Assembly: GCF_965243865.1 (NCBI RefSeq)
Contig: NZ_OZ251603.1
Location: forward strand, 1,550,001-1,614,000
Direction: 5' to 3'
Length of the DNA stretch: 64,000 nucleotides
Source of the DNA: Hyphomicrobium_A sp965243865
Lineage (GTDB): Bacteria > Pseudomonadota > Alphaproteobacteria > Rhizobiales > Hyphomicrobiaceae
Positions 36,794 through 44,767 of this stretch are shown here, piece after piece (within the stretch, counting starts at the first letter, position 1; every line of letters begins with the position of its first letter). The position numbers and the translations under genes were made by a program. Below the pieces are notes generated by a model. It did not search any database, had not been told where the DNA came from, and saw nothing but the letters and a program-made list of their open reading frames with translations.

Positions 36794-37143
36794 TGTGTTC
36801 TCCCATAGGGTTGTGAGCAAATTTGAAGCTTAGCGGCGACTTGCATGAGCGGTCCTCGACCCATCAGTGCATATCCGAAACTGAGAACGTCGGCGAGCGG
36901 ACAAAGCCGTCGGCCCAGCAGGACAATCCGGCACACGATTCCTGGCGTGCAATAGTGTTTTTTTGTGGTAGCTGCATTGACCCCTCCCGAGGGGGCCCTC
37001 CGGGTTGCACTCGCGGGGCCGAGGCCTTAGAGGCTCCGTTCCGAATGCAGCAACCCGCCCACGCTAGAATACAGTCGGAAGGTCCTGTAGGCCGTCAACC
37101 CACGGATCCCAAGAGACAGTCGAACCTTTTGAAGGCCTGCTGA
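36794..37143. other. Intergenic region upstream of gshA
   Basis: 350 bp without a convincing gene, carrying the divergent promoters of the small exported protein and of gshA. It contains a T7 run (36958-36964) and, just after it, a compact GC-rich set of hairpins described separately. No promoter boxes can be assigned with confidence. Confidence 0.5.
36971..37051 (+). ncRNA. Candidate structured RNA element upstream of gshA
   Basis: GCTGCATT (36971-36978) pairs perfectly with AATGCAGC (37044-37051) and encloses three hairpins: CCCCT/AGGGG (36981-36994), GCCC/GGGC (36995-37019) and GAG-CCT/AGG-CTC (37021-37036, one bulge). The outline is cloverleaf-like, but there is no T-loop consensus, so it is not a tRNA. 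It ends 92 nt before gshA. It could be a cis-regulatory leader or an RNA gene. Folded by eye in GC-rich DNA; chance is a real alternative. Confidence 0.25.
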
Positions 37144-38526
37144 ATGTCCACCCGTGAAGATGGCGCGCCAAGCCCGCTCGTCCGCTCGCGCGATGATCTC
37201 GTGGGTTGGATCGCCGCCGGCGAAAAGCCCAAGGCTGCGTGGCGCATCGGCACTGAGCACGAAAAGTTCGTCTTCCACACCGACACCCTCACGCCCGTGC
37301 CCTACGAAGGCGCCCGCAGCATCTCCGCCCTGCTCAAAGCACTGATAACGCGCTTCGGCTGGGACCCCATCGTGGAGGGCGACAAGATCATCGCCCTGAA
37401 GCGGGAAGGCTGTGAGATCTGTGGCAACATCAGCCTGGAGCCCGGCGGCCAGTTCGAGCTGTCCGGCGGCGCCCTTGAGACACTGCACGAGACCGCCGTC
37501 GAGACCCGTGCCCACCTACGCGAGGTCTTGTGCGTTGGCGAGCAGCTCGGCATCGGCTTCATCGGGCTCGGCTTCTCACCCAAGTGGACATTGGCGGAAA
37601 CCCCGCACATGCCCAAGCAGCGTTACAACATCATGACGCGCTACATGCCGACCGTTGGCTCCCGCGGCCTCGACATGATGTACCGGACGGCGACCATCCA
37701 GGTGAACCTCGATTTCGCCAGCGAAGCCGATATGGTCAAGAAGCTGCGCGTCTCCCTCGCACTGCAGCCGATCGCGACGGCCCTCTTCGCCGCCTCTCCT
37801 TTCACGGAGGGCAAGCTGAACGGCTTCGAATCGATGCGAAGCGAGGTCTGGCGCGACACCGACAGGCGCCGCACCGGCATGCTCCCCTTCGTATTCGAGG
37901 AAGGCATGGGCTATGAGCGCTACGTCGACTACGCGCTGTCGGTGCCGATGTATTTCGTCTACCGCGGCGGCCGCTATATTGACGCGTCCGGTGCCTCCTT
38001 CCAGGACTTCCTCGACGGTAAGCTGCCGCAGCTCCCGGGCGAGCGCCCGACCATCGACGACTGGTCCGATCACCTCACCACCCTGTTCCCCGAAGTCCGT
38101 CTGAAGCGCTTCCTGGAAATGCGCGGTGCCGACAGCGGTCCATGGCAGCGCATTTGCGCGCTCCCCGCCTTCTGGGTCGGCCTCCTCTACGACGAGCAGG
38201 CCCTCGATGCCGCCTGGAATCTCGTCAAAGACTGGACCGCAGAGGAGCGCGAGGCACTACGCAACGCCGTCCCCAGAACCGCCCTCACCACCAAATTCCG
38301 CGACACCACCGTTCAGCAGATCTCCCGCGAAGTGCTCCGCATCGCCCGACGCGGCCTGCGCGCGCGCCGTCGCATCAACGCGGCGAGTCAGGATGAATCG
38401 GTCTATCTCGACCTTCTCGACGAAGTGGCCCACTCGGGCCGTACCCTCGCCGATCGCCTCATCGAGCGCTTCGAGGGCCCCTGGCACCGCAAGATCGATC
38501 ATGTCTTTGAGGAATATGCATTCTGA
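37144..38526 (+). CDS. gshA: Glutamate-cysteine ligase (plant/alphaproteobacterial type)
   Basis: First step of glutathione synthesis: ATP-dependent gamma-glutamylcysteine formation. 460 residues, the usual length of the class found in plants and alphaproteobacteria. Recognisable blocks: AAWRIGTEHEKFVF near residue 31, ISLEPGGQFELSGGALETLHE, then KQRYNIMTRYMPTVG, TATIQVNLDF, and the end EGPWHRKIDHVFEEY. AAGG lies 9 nt before the ATG. Glutathione made here would serve the two GST genes at 16-20 kb. Confidence 0.94.
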   Translation: MSTREDGAPSPLVRSRDDLVGWIAAGEKPKAAWRIGTEHEKFVFHTDTLTPVPYEGARSISALLKALITRFGWDPIVEGDKIIALKREGCEICGNISLEPGGQFELSGGALETLHETAVETRAHLREVLCVGEQLGIGFIGLGFSPKWTLAETPHMPKQRYNIMTRYMPTVGSRGLDMMYRTATIQVNLDFASEADMVKKLRVSLALQPIATALFAASPFTEGKLNGFESMRSEVWRDTDRRRTGMLPFVFEEGMGYERYVDYALSVPMYFVYRGGRYIDASGASFQDFLDGKLPQLPGERPTIDDWSDHLTTLFPEVRLKRFLEMRGADSGPWQRICALPAFWVGLLYDEQALDAAWNLVKDWTAEEREALRNAVPRTALTTKFRDTTVQQISREVLRIARRGLRARRRINAASQDESVYLDLLDEVAHSGRTLADRLIERFEGPWHRKIDHVFEEYAF

Positions 38527-38654
38527 GCCACTGGCGCCCTGGTTCAGGTTGTGTTCATCCTAGGCAACGTTTACTCGTCGACAGGGCACTATGGGGCATT
38601 CTCTGAGGCATCCGTTCTGACGGGCCGAAGCGGGCAAGCGGCGGGAGAACTAAC

Positions 38655-38870
38655 GTGCTCGGACGCAAGTTGAACTGGGCGCTAATGACCATATTGGTGG
38701 CCCTCGCCACCCTTATCGCCATTGGCGTCGGCTCTAGCGATCACGTGGCGGCGGGCCAGTGCGGCGCGAACTGCAAGAACCAATACAATCAGTGCCGAAT
38801 CTCGACCAAGGGCTCGCCGAGCTGCGAGGTCGCCTTCACCCGCTGCATGCAGGCTTGCATCCGCAAATAG
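38655..38870 (+). CDS. Small secreted or membrane-tethered protein with six symmetrically spaced cysteines
   Basis: 71 residues from a GTG behind GGGAG. N-terminal hydrophobic segment (about 8-26), either a signal peptide or an anchor. The remaining 45 residues hold Cys at 36, 40, 47, 57, 64 and 68, that is gaps of 4-7-10-7-4, a mirror-symmetric pattern with a CX3C pair at each end. This fits an antiparallel helical hairpin locked by three nested disulfides (36-68, 40-64, 47-57). No homologue recognised. Codon use matches its neighbours. Confidence 0.65.
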   Translation: MLGRKLNWALMTILVALATLIAIGVGSSDHVAAGQCGANCKNQYNQCRISTKGSPSCEVAFTRCMQACIRK

Positions 38871-39026
38871 CCCGCTTAGACAAATCCACACACATCGGCA
38901 CCACGACCAGCCGCCGCGGTCCGTGCGCGCCCATCACGATCTTGCCTCCGATATCGCCGACGCGTGAGGCCCCTGGCGTCTTCGTCCGCGCGACCTTCGT
39001 CTTTGGGGCCGCGCAATTCCGCGGCG

Positions 39027-39404
39027 CTATTTGTGGAGCTTCAGGAACGCGATGAGATCTTTGCGCTCGGCTTCGTTCTTGATGCCGGGGAACGCCATCA
39101 CATTGTTGGGCACGAAAGTATCCGGGGTTTCGAGATACTTGGACAGATTATCTTCTGTCCAGATGATGCCCTTGCTGCCCGCTTCCTTCATGGCATCTGA
39201 ATAATTGAAGCCCGGTGCAGCCCCGGCCTTGCGCCCGACCACGCCGGTCAGCGCAGGACCAGCCTTGTTCTTTGCGCCCGGCCCAATGGCGTGACACGCG
39301 CGGCACCGCTTGAACACCGCTTCGCCCTTGGAGGCGTCTTGCGCTGCAGCGGGCAAGCCAGCGAGAAGCAAAGCCACCGCTGCAAATAGTCCCCTGCACA
39401 TCAT
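39027..39404 (-). CDS. Periplasmic class I cytochrome c
   Basis: Soluble electron carrier of the c2/c550 type, 125 residues from the ATG at 39404, 6 nt after GGGAGG. Signal peptide to about AAA-QD (residue 22). CRACH haem site near residue 36, GPALTGVVGRKAG, FNYSDAMKEAG, and axial Met in NVMAFPG. The closing helix KDLIAFLKL is typical. It is divergent from the glycolate oxidase genes and could accept electrons from a periplasmic or membrane donor, but no specific partner is visible. Confidence 0.92.
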   Translation of the reverse strand: MMCRGLFAAVALLLAGLPAAAQDASKGEAVFKRCRACHAIGPGAKNKAGPALTGVVGRKAGAAPGFNYSDAMKEAGSKGIIWTEDNLSKYLETPDTFVPNNVMAFPGIKNEAERKDLIAFLKLHK

Positions 39405-39720
39405 GCCGTCCTCCCGTTCCTCGCAGATCAGCAAATGCCCGGCCTGCGATCAAGGCCATTTGACGCCCTGCAGGCGGCCATCAGCGCCAGTCCAGCCGGC
39501 AGGGAAAGAGCAAGCTATTGGGTAGCAAACGAATTGGGTTATCATTGGACGCTAGTGATAAGGTATCGGCTCATCGGGCGAAAAGCTGTAGTGTCGGCCC
39601 AAGTTCGCTCAAAGCCCAAAGGCCACCGCTGAAAGCCTGTGGCCGCCAAACCGCGGTACGCGTAAGTCACATACGTGTATGCCTATCGCCGCTACTGGAA
39701 CTGTCACGCCGGAGAAACGC
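39405..39720. other. Divergent promoter region between cytochrome c and glcD
   Basis: 316 bp with no supportable gene. A relatively AT-rich stretch at about 39515-39600 probably contains the promoters. It holds an imperfect dyad described separately. No RNA gene seen. Confidence 0.5.
39539..39561. promoter_or_regulatory. Imperfect dyad, possible operator of the glc genes
   Basis: TTATCA (39539-39544) and TGATAA (39556-39561) are perfect inverted half-sites separated by 11 bp. They lie 160 bp upstream of glcD in the most AT-rich part of the gap. GntR-type regulators such as GlcC bind dyads, but no regulator gene is adjacent, so assignment is speculative. Confidence 0.25.
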
Positions 39721-41187
39721 ATGACGCTGTCGAGGATGCCGGAACCAGACCGGGCTGTGCTCGACCGGAGAGACTCGATCGTCAAGGACCTCGAGGCGCT
39801 CATCGGTGTCGATGGGGTCATTTCCGAGGAGGAGGGCCGTCGTGCGTTCGAAGCCGATGCGCTGACCGCCTACCGCCAGGCTCCGCTCGCCGTCGCATTG
39901 CCGCGCTCCACCGAGGACGTCTCCAAGATCCTGAGGTACTGCCATCAGAATGGCATGCGCGTCGTGCCGCGCGGCGCCGGCACCTCGCTCTGCGGCGGCG
40001 CCCTGCCTACCGCCGACTCGATCGTCATCGGCACCTCGCGCATGAACCGCGTGATCGAGACCGATTTTATCAACCGTACCATCACCGTGGAGTGCGGCAT
40101 CACCAATCTCGCCATCACCGACGCGGTCTCCGCCGAAGGCTTCTTCTACGCGCCCGACCCATCGAGCCAGCTCGCCTGCACGGTCGGCGGCAACCTCGCC
40201 ATGAACTCGGGCGGCGCCCACTGCCTCAAGTACGGCGTGACGACCAACAACGTGCTCGGCCTCAAGATGGTCCTCGTCGATGGCGAGGTCGTAGAGATTG
40301 GCGGCGCCTACCCAGACTCCGAAGGCTATGACTTCCTCGCCCTTGTCGTCGGCTCGGAAGGCCAGTTCGGCATCGTCACCGAGGCCACGCTGAAGATCGT
40401 GCCCAAACCAGAATCCGCGCGCCCAGTCATGCTTGGCTTCTCCTCGTGCGAAGCAGCCGGCCAGTGCGTCGCCGCCATCATCGGCTCCGGCATTATCCCC
40501 GTCGCAATCGAATACATGGACCGGCCAGCCATCGCCGTCTGCGAGGCCTACGCAAAAGCCGGCTACCCGCTCGACGTCGAAGCCCTGCTCATCGTCGAGG
40601 TCGAGGGCTACGAGGAAGAGACGACACGCCTGCTGCGCGACATCGTCGACATCGCCCGGACATTCGATCCGCAGGTCATTGAGGCCAGCACCTCTGCCGA
40701 GCACAGCGCCAGGATCTGGAAGGGCCGCAAAGCCGCCTTCGGCGCCATGGGCCGCATCTCCGATTATTACTGCATGGACGGCACCATTCCCCTCGCGCGT
40801 CTGCCGGAGGTGCTGAGCCGCATCGCCCAGATCTGCGCCGAGCATCGCCTCAAGGTCGCCAACGTTTTCCACGCCGGCGACGGCAACCTGCATCCGCTGA
40901 TCCTCTACAATGCCAACGATCAGGACGAGTCGAACCGAGCCGAGTTGGCCGGCGCCGAAATCCTGAGACTGTGCGTAGCAGTCGGCGGCTGCCTTACGGG
41001 CGAACATGGCGTCGGCATCGAGAAGCGCGATCTGATGGAAGTGCAGTTTTCCCCATCCGATCTCGCCGTTCAGATGCGCATCAAAAGCGTTTTCGATCCG
41101 GGCTGGCTCTTGAACCCGGGTAAAGTCTTCCCGCTCAGCGTGCTCGAAGCCAGCGGCGAGCGTCCGGCTGCAGATCAGGCAGCCTGA
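39721..41187 (+). CDS. glcD: Glycolate oxidase subunit GlcD (FAD-binding)
   Basis: Catalytic FAD subunit oxidising glycolate to glyoxylate, 488 residues from the ATG at 39721 behind GGAG. FAD_binding_4 domain: VPRGAGTSLCGGALP near residue 85 and ACTVGGNLAMNSGG (the PP-loop region). C-terminal FAD-oxidase domain: NVFHAGDGNLHPLI with the His pair and GCLTGEHGVGIEKR. It starts a three-gene unit with glcE and glcF. Alternative substrates (D-lactate and other 2-hydroxyacids) are possible for this family, but the complete DEF set favours glycolate. Confidence 0.93.
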   Translation: MTLSRMPEPDRAVLDRRDSIVKDLEALIGVDGVISEEEGRRAFEADALTAYRQAPLAVALPRSTEDVSKILRYCHQNGMRVVPRGAGTSLCGGALPTADSIVIGTSRMNRVIETDFINRTITVECGITNLAITDAVSAEGFFYAPDPSSQLACTVGGNLAMNSGGAHCLKYGVTTNNVLGLKMVLVDGEVVEIGGAYPDSEGYDFLALVVGSEGQFGIVTEATLKIVPKPESARPVMLGFSSCEAAGQCVAAIIGSGIIPVAIEYMDRPAIAVCEAYAKAGYPLDVEALLIVEVEGYEEETTRLLRDIVDIARTFDPQVIEASTSAEHSARIWKGRKAAFGAMGRISDYYCMDGTIPLARLPEVLSRIAQICAEHRLKVANVFHAGDGNLHPLILYNANDQDESNRAELAGAEILRLCVAVGGCLTGEHGVGIEKRDLMEVQFSPSDLAVQMRIKSVFDPGWLLNPGKVFPLSVLEASGERPAADQAA

Positions 41188-41197
41188 GGAGAGAGAA

Positions 41198-42421
41198 TTG
41201 AGCGACGTGCAACGCCCCGGCGCCGACTGGGAGCTTCAGTTTGTCATCGCTGGCTGCGTGGAAAAGCGCCTGCCGATCGAGATTGTCGGCTCCGGCAGCA
41301 AACGCGCGATCGGACGCCCTGTCGACGGCGTCGTCACCATCACCACCGCTTCGCTGCGCGGCATCTCGTTGTATGAGCCCAACGAGCTGGTGATGTCGGC
41401 GCGCGCCGGCACGCCGCTGTCGCAGATCGAGGCAGAGCTGGCCGCACGCGGGCAAATGCTGCCTTTCGAGCCCATTGACCTCGGCCCCACTACCGGTGGC
41501 CCGCAAGGCGCGCAGACCATCGGCGCCGTGTTTGCGACCAACATGTCCGGCGCTCGCCGCGTCCTCTACGGAGCCGCGCGCGATCACCTTCTCGGCGTCA
41601 GAGGCGTCAACGGCCGCGCCGAGCTGTTCCAGGCCGGTGGCCGCGTGATGAAGAACGTGACCGGCTACGACGTCACCCGCGGTCTCACCGGAAGTTGGGG
41701 CACGCTCGCCGCGCTCACCGAGGTGACCTTCAAGGTCATTCCCTGGCCCGAGACGTCCGCAACCATCATCTACCTCGGCCTGCCGGACAATCTGGCGATC
41801 GAGCTGCTGTCAGCCGCGATGATGATGCCCGTTGAAGTCTCGGGCGCCGTGCACCTCCCCGCCCCGGTCGCCGCGCGTCTCAACCACCCGGGCCTCAAGA
41901 CCCTCAACAAGTCCATCACCGCCCTGCGGCTGGAAAACTTCGCCGCCGCCGTCTCCGGCCGCAAGCAGCGCGTCAAGGAGACATTGAAGGTCTACGGCAA
42001 GGCGCTCGAGCTTGAGCACCGCGAAACGCTGGAGTTCTGGAACGAGTTGCGGCGCCTGTCGGTCATGCCGCACAATCGCCAGACGCTCCTGTGGCGCATT
42101 TCCACCAAGGCGACGACAGCCCCCAAGCTCGTCTCCGCCATCAAGCGCTACATGCCTGCCGAAGCCTATTACGACTGGGGCGGCTCTCTCATCTGGCTCG
42201 AGGTACCTGCAGCCGCCGACGCCGGCACCGCCGAAATCCGCCGCGTCACGGCTATTCACGGGGGCCACGCCATGCTTATTCGCGCCGAGCCCGCCGTGCG
42301 CGCCGCGGTGGAAGTATTCCAGCCCTTGAGCCCGCCGCTCGAACGCCTTACCCGTGGTCTCAAAGCCGCTTTCGATCCGGCTGGCATTCTCAACCCCGGC
42401 CGCATGTACGCCAACTTGTGA
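41198..42421 (+). CDS. glcE: Glycolate oxidase subunit GlcE (FAD-binding)
   Basis: Second flavoprotein subunit, 407 residues, starting at a TTG with a good GAGGAGAG box. FAD-binding segment: GSGSKRAIGRPVDGV near residue 30, then TIGAVFATNMSGARRVLYGAARDHLLG and KNVTGYDVTRGLTGSWGTL. It ends DPAGILNPGRMY, typical of GlcE. The 10-nt gap from glcD and 15-nt gap to glcF mark one operon. Confidence 0.92.
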   Translation: MSDVQRPGADWELQFVIAGCVEKRLPIEIVGSGSKRAIGRPVDGVVTITTASLRGISLYEPNELVMSARAGTPLSQIEAELAARGQMLPFEPIDLGPTTGGPQGAQTIGAVFATNMSGARRVLYGAARDHLLGVRGVNGRAELFQAGGRVMKNVTGYDVTRGLTGSWGTLAALTEVTFKVIPWPETSATIIYLGLPDNLAIELLSAAMMMPVEVSGAVHLPAPVAARLNHPGLKTLNKSITALRLENFAAAVSGRKQRVKETLKVYGKALELEHRETLEFWNELRRLSVMPHNRQTLLWRISTKATTAPKLVSAIKRYMPAEAYYDWGGSLIWLEVPAAADAGTAEIRRVTAIHGGHAMLIRAEPAVRAAVEVFQPLSPPLERLTRGLKAAFDPAGILNPGRMYANL

Positions 42422-42436
42422 AGGCACGCCCCGCGC

Positions 42437-43804
42437 ATGCAGACGAACTTCACGCCTGATCAACTGAGCAACGCGCGCATCGCGGAAGCCGAGTCCATTC
42501 TGCGGCGTTGCGTGCATTGCGGCCTGTGCACCGCGACGTGCCCCACCTACGTCCTCCTGGGGGACGAGCGCGATAGCCCGCGCGGGCGCATCTACCTCAT
42601 CAAGGACATGCTGGAGGACAACGCGCCCGCCAGCAAGGAAGTGCAGCATCACCTCGATCGCTGTCTCTCATGCCTCTCCTGCATGTCGACCTGCCCCAGC
42701 GGCGTCGACTACATGCACCTGATTGATCTCGCCCGAGGCTATGTCGAGCAGACAGCTTCGCGCCCGTTCAAGGAACGTCTCGTCCGACGCCTCTTGGCCG
42801 GCATCCTGCCCTACCCCGAGCGCTTCCGCTTCGCCATCCGCCTCGCTCCGCTCGGTCGCCCGTGGACCAAGATGCTGCGCCGCTTCGGCTTCGAGCAGCT
42901 CGCCGCCATGATTGACTTGGCACCGGCTGTCCTACCGCCATCGCCGAAGTTCGAGGGCCCCGGCACCGCCGCAACCGAGGACGAGCGCCGCGCACGCGTC
43001 ATCATGCTCGCCGGCTGCGCTCAACAGGTGCTGCGGCCGGGCATCAACGATTCCACCATTCGCTTGCTGGCCCGCCGCGGCGTCGACGTCGTCGTTGCCT
43101 CCGGCTCCAACTGTTGCGGCGCGCTCACCCACCACCTCGGCGATGAAGCCGGCGCCATCGAGTTCGCCAAGCGCAATGTCGATGCCTGGTCTAAGGAGCT
43201 CGCCAAAGGCCCTGTCGACGCCATCATCTCCAATGCTTCCGGCTGCGGCACGATGATCAAGGACTATGGGCACCTATTGAAGCGTGAGCCCGAATATGCC
43301 GCCCGCGCCGCGCGCATTTCCGGGCTCGCCCGCGATGTGTCCGAATTCCTCGGCGCCTACGAGCTCGGTCCCCCCAAGCGTTGGTCTTCCCTGCGCATCG
43401 CCTATCATCCAGCCTGCTCGCTCCAGCATGGACAACGCATCAAAGAGCAGCCGCGCGATCTGCTGTCCAAGGCCGGCTACAGCGTCGTCGACATTCCGGA
43501 ATCGCACATCTGCTGCGGCTCGGCCGGAACCTACAACATCATGCAGCCGGAGATCGCCGGCGCCCTGCGTGACCGCAAGGCCAAGAACATCAAGCGCATC
43601 AAGCCAGACCTCGTCGCGGCCGGGAACATCGGCTGCATCTCGCAGCTCGCCGGTCAGGTCGACGTCCCCGTGGTGCATACGGTGGAGCTGTTGGATTGGG
43701 CTTACGGCGGGCCCGTGCCGCGCGGTCTGGAGCCGCTGGCGCGCTTCGTCTCCAATGTCCCCGAGCCAAAGCAACGGCGCGCCGAGGACTTCATCCACGC
43801 CTGA
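42437..43804 (+). CDS. glcF: Glycolate oxidase iron-sulfur subunit GlcF
   Basis: Electron-transfer subunit, 455 residues. Two 4Fe-4S sites: CVHCGLCTATCP near residue 24 and CLSCLSCMSTCP near residue 76. Two CCG domains follow: SNCCGALTHHLGDEAGA near residue 222 and HICCGSAGTYNIMQP near residue 358, with further cysteines in CAQQVLRP and HPACSLQHGQR. Completes the GlcDEF complex delivering electrons to the respiratory chain. Confidence 0.94.
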   Translation: MQTNFTPDQLSNARIAEAESILRRCVHCGLCTATCPTYVLLGDERDSPRGRIYLIKDMLEDNAPASKEVQHHLDRCLSCLSCMSTCPSGVDYMHLIDLARGYVEQTASRPFKERLVRRLLAGILPYPERFRFAIRLAPLGRPWTKMLRRFGFEQLAAMIDLAPAVLPPSPKFEGPGTAATEDERRARVIMLAGCAQQVLRPGINDSTIRLLARRGVDVVVASGSNCCGALTHHLGDEAGAIEFAKRNVDAWSKELAKGPVDAIISNASGCGTMIKDYGHLLKREPEYAARAARISGLARDVSEFLGAYELGPPKRWSSLRIAYHPACSLQHGQRIKEQPRDLLSKAGYSVVDIPESHICCGSAGTYNIMQPEIAGALRDRKAKNIKRIKPDLVAAGNIGCISQLAGQVDVPVVHTVELLDWAYGGPVPRGLEPLARFVSNVPEPKQRRAEDFIHA

Positions 43805-43861
43805 GGCGGCCTGCCTCTTATCTGCGGCCGTGCTTCGCGGGGCTGATACCGTCTGTCTGAA

Positions 43862-44695
43862 ATGCAAAATCAAGAATCACCCATCATCAAAGTAGATTCC
43901 CGCCACCAGTCCGGCCCGTTCGACATCATCGGCGACGTGCACGGTTGCATCGACGAACTGACAACACTGCTGCAACAGCTCGGATACGGCGTACGCTTCA
44001 CGGGTACAGGCAACGACCGCCGCACGGTAACCAGCGCACCCCCCGGCCGCCGCGTTCTGTTTGTCGGCGATCTCGTCGACCGCGGCCCCAATTCCCCCGA
44101 CGTGCTGCGCCTCGTCATGGACATGGCGGCCGCGGGCCATGCGCACACCGTCGCCGGAAATCACGACCACAAGTTCCTGCGCTGGCTCAAGGGCAACAAG
44201 GTCAAGGTCAGTAGTGGCCTCGAACGCACCATCGCCCAGCTCGAAGGCGAACCCGATGCCTTCAAGGCACGCACGCTCGAATTTCTCAACCGCTTGCCCA
44301 GCCACGCCTGGCTTGACGCGGGTCGTCTCGCCATCGCCCACGCCGGCATCAAAGAAAGCATGCTCGGGCGCACCTATCCGCGCGCACACGAGTTCGGGCT
44401 GTTCGGCGACACCTCGGGCCGCGTCGGCCCCGATGGGCTCGCCGAGCGCTTCAACTGGGCAGCCGACTACCGAGGCGACACCGCCATAGTCTATGGCCAC
44501 ACGCCGGTCGCCGAGGCGCAATGGCTGAACAACACCTTGTGCATCGATACCGGCTGCGTCTTCGGCGGCAAGCTGACGGCCCTGCGCTGGCCCGAGCGCC
44601 AGATCGTCTCCGTGCCCGCCCTCGGCACGTATGCCGAGTTAAGGCGCCCCTTCGGCCACCCGCCGGCACGCCCCGCTAAGCCCTCTGAGTGCTGA
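43862..44695 (+). CDS. Metallophosphatase, PrpE/diadenosine-tetraphosphatase-like
   Basis: Calcineurin-type phosphoesterase of 277 residues. All metal-binding blocks are present: GDVHGCIDEL (about residue 23), GDLVDRGPNSPDV (about 68), GNHDHKFLRWLKG (about 99), then AHAGI and GHTPV for the second half of the site. It resembles PrpE and the phosphatase module of Pnkp. The substrate could be Ap4A or a phosphoprotein/RNA end. It lies 57 nt after glcF, but functionally seems unrelated. Confidence 0.87.
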   Translation: MQNQESPIIKVDSRHQSGPFDIIGDVHGCIDELTTLLQQLGYGVRFTGTGNDRRTVTSAPPGRRVLFVGDLVDRGPNSPDVLRLVMDMAAAGHAHTVAGNHDHKFLRWLKGNKVKVSSGLERTIAQLEGEPDAFKARTLEFLNRLPSHAWLDAGRLAIAHAGIKESMLGRTYPRAHEFGLFGDTSGRVGPDGLAERFNWAADYRGDTAIVYGHTPVAEAQWLNNTLCIDTGCVFGGKLTALRWPERQIVSVPALGTYAELRRPFGHPPARPAKPSEC

Positions 44696-44767
44696 TCCGA
44701 TTGCGTAACAGTCTTAAGCCGCTATAACGCGCAAAACCCGCGCACACCGGCGCCGAGCAAGCACACA

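Noticed and set aside
36936..36964. GCAC/GTGC followed by T7 as an intrinsic terminator on the + strand
   Set aside because: Only a 4-bp stem can form, and there is no + strand gene immediately upstream to terminate.
36971..37051. Reading the cloverleaf-like element as a tRNA
   Set aside because: The arm lengths are wrong and there is no GGTTCRANYCC T-loop or D-loop GG. Kept only as a candidate regulatory structure.
39667..41007. 446-codon open frame opposite glcD
   Set aside because: No motif; low-complexity Gly/Asp/Val composition typical of a shadow frame. GlcD motifs are intact on the + strand.
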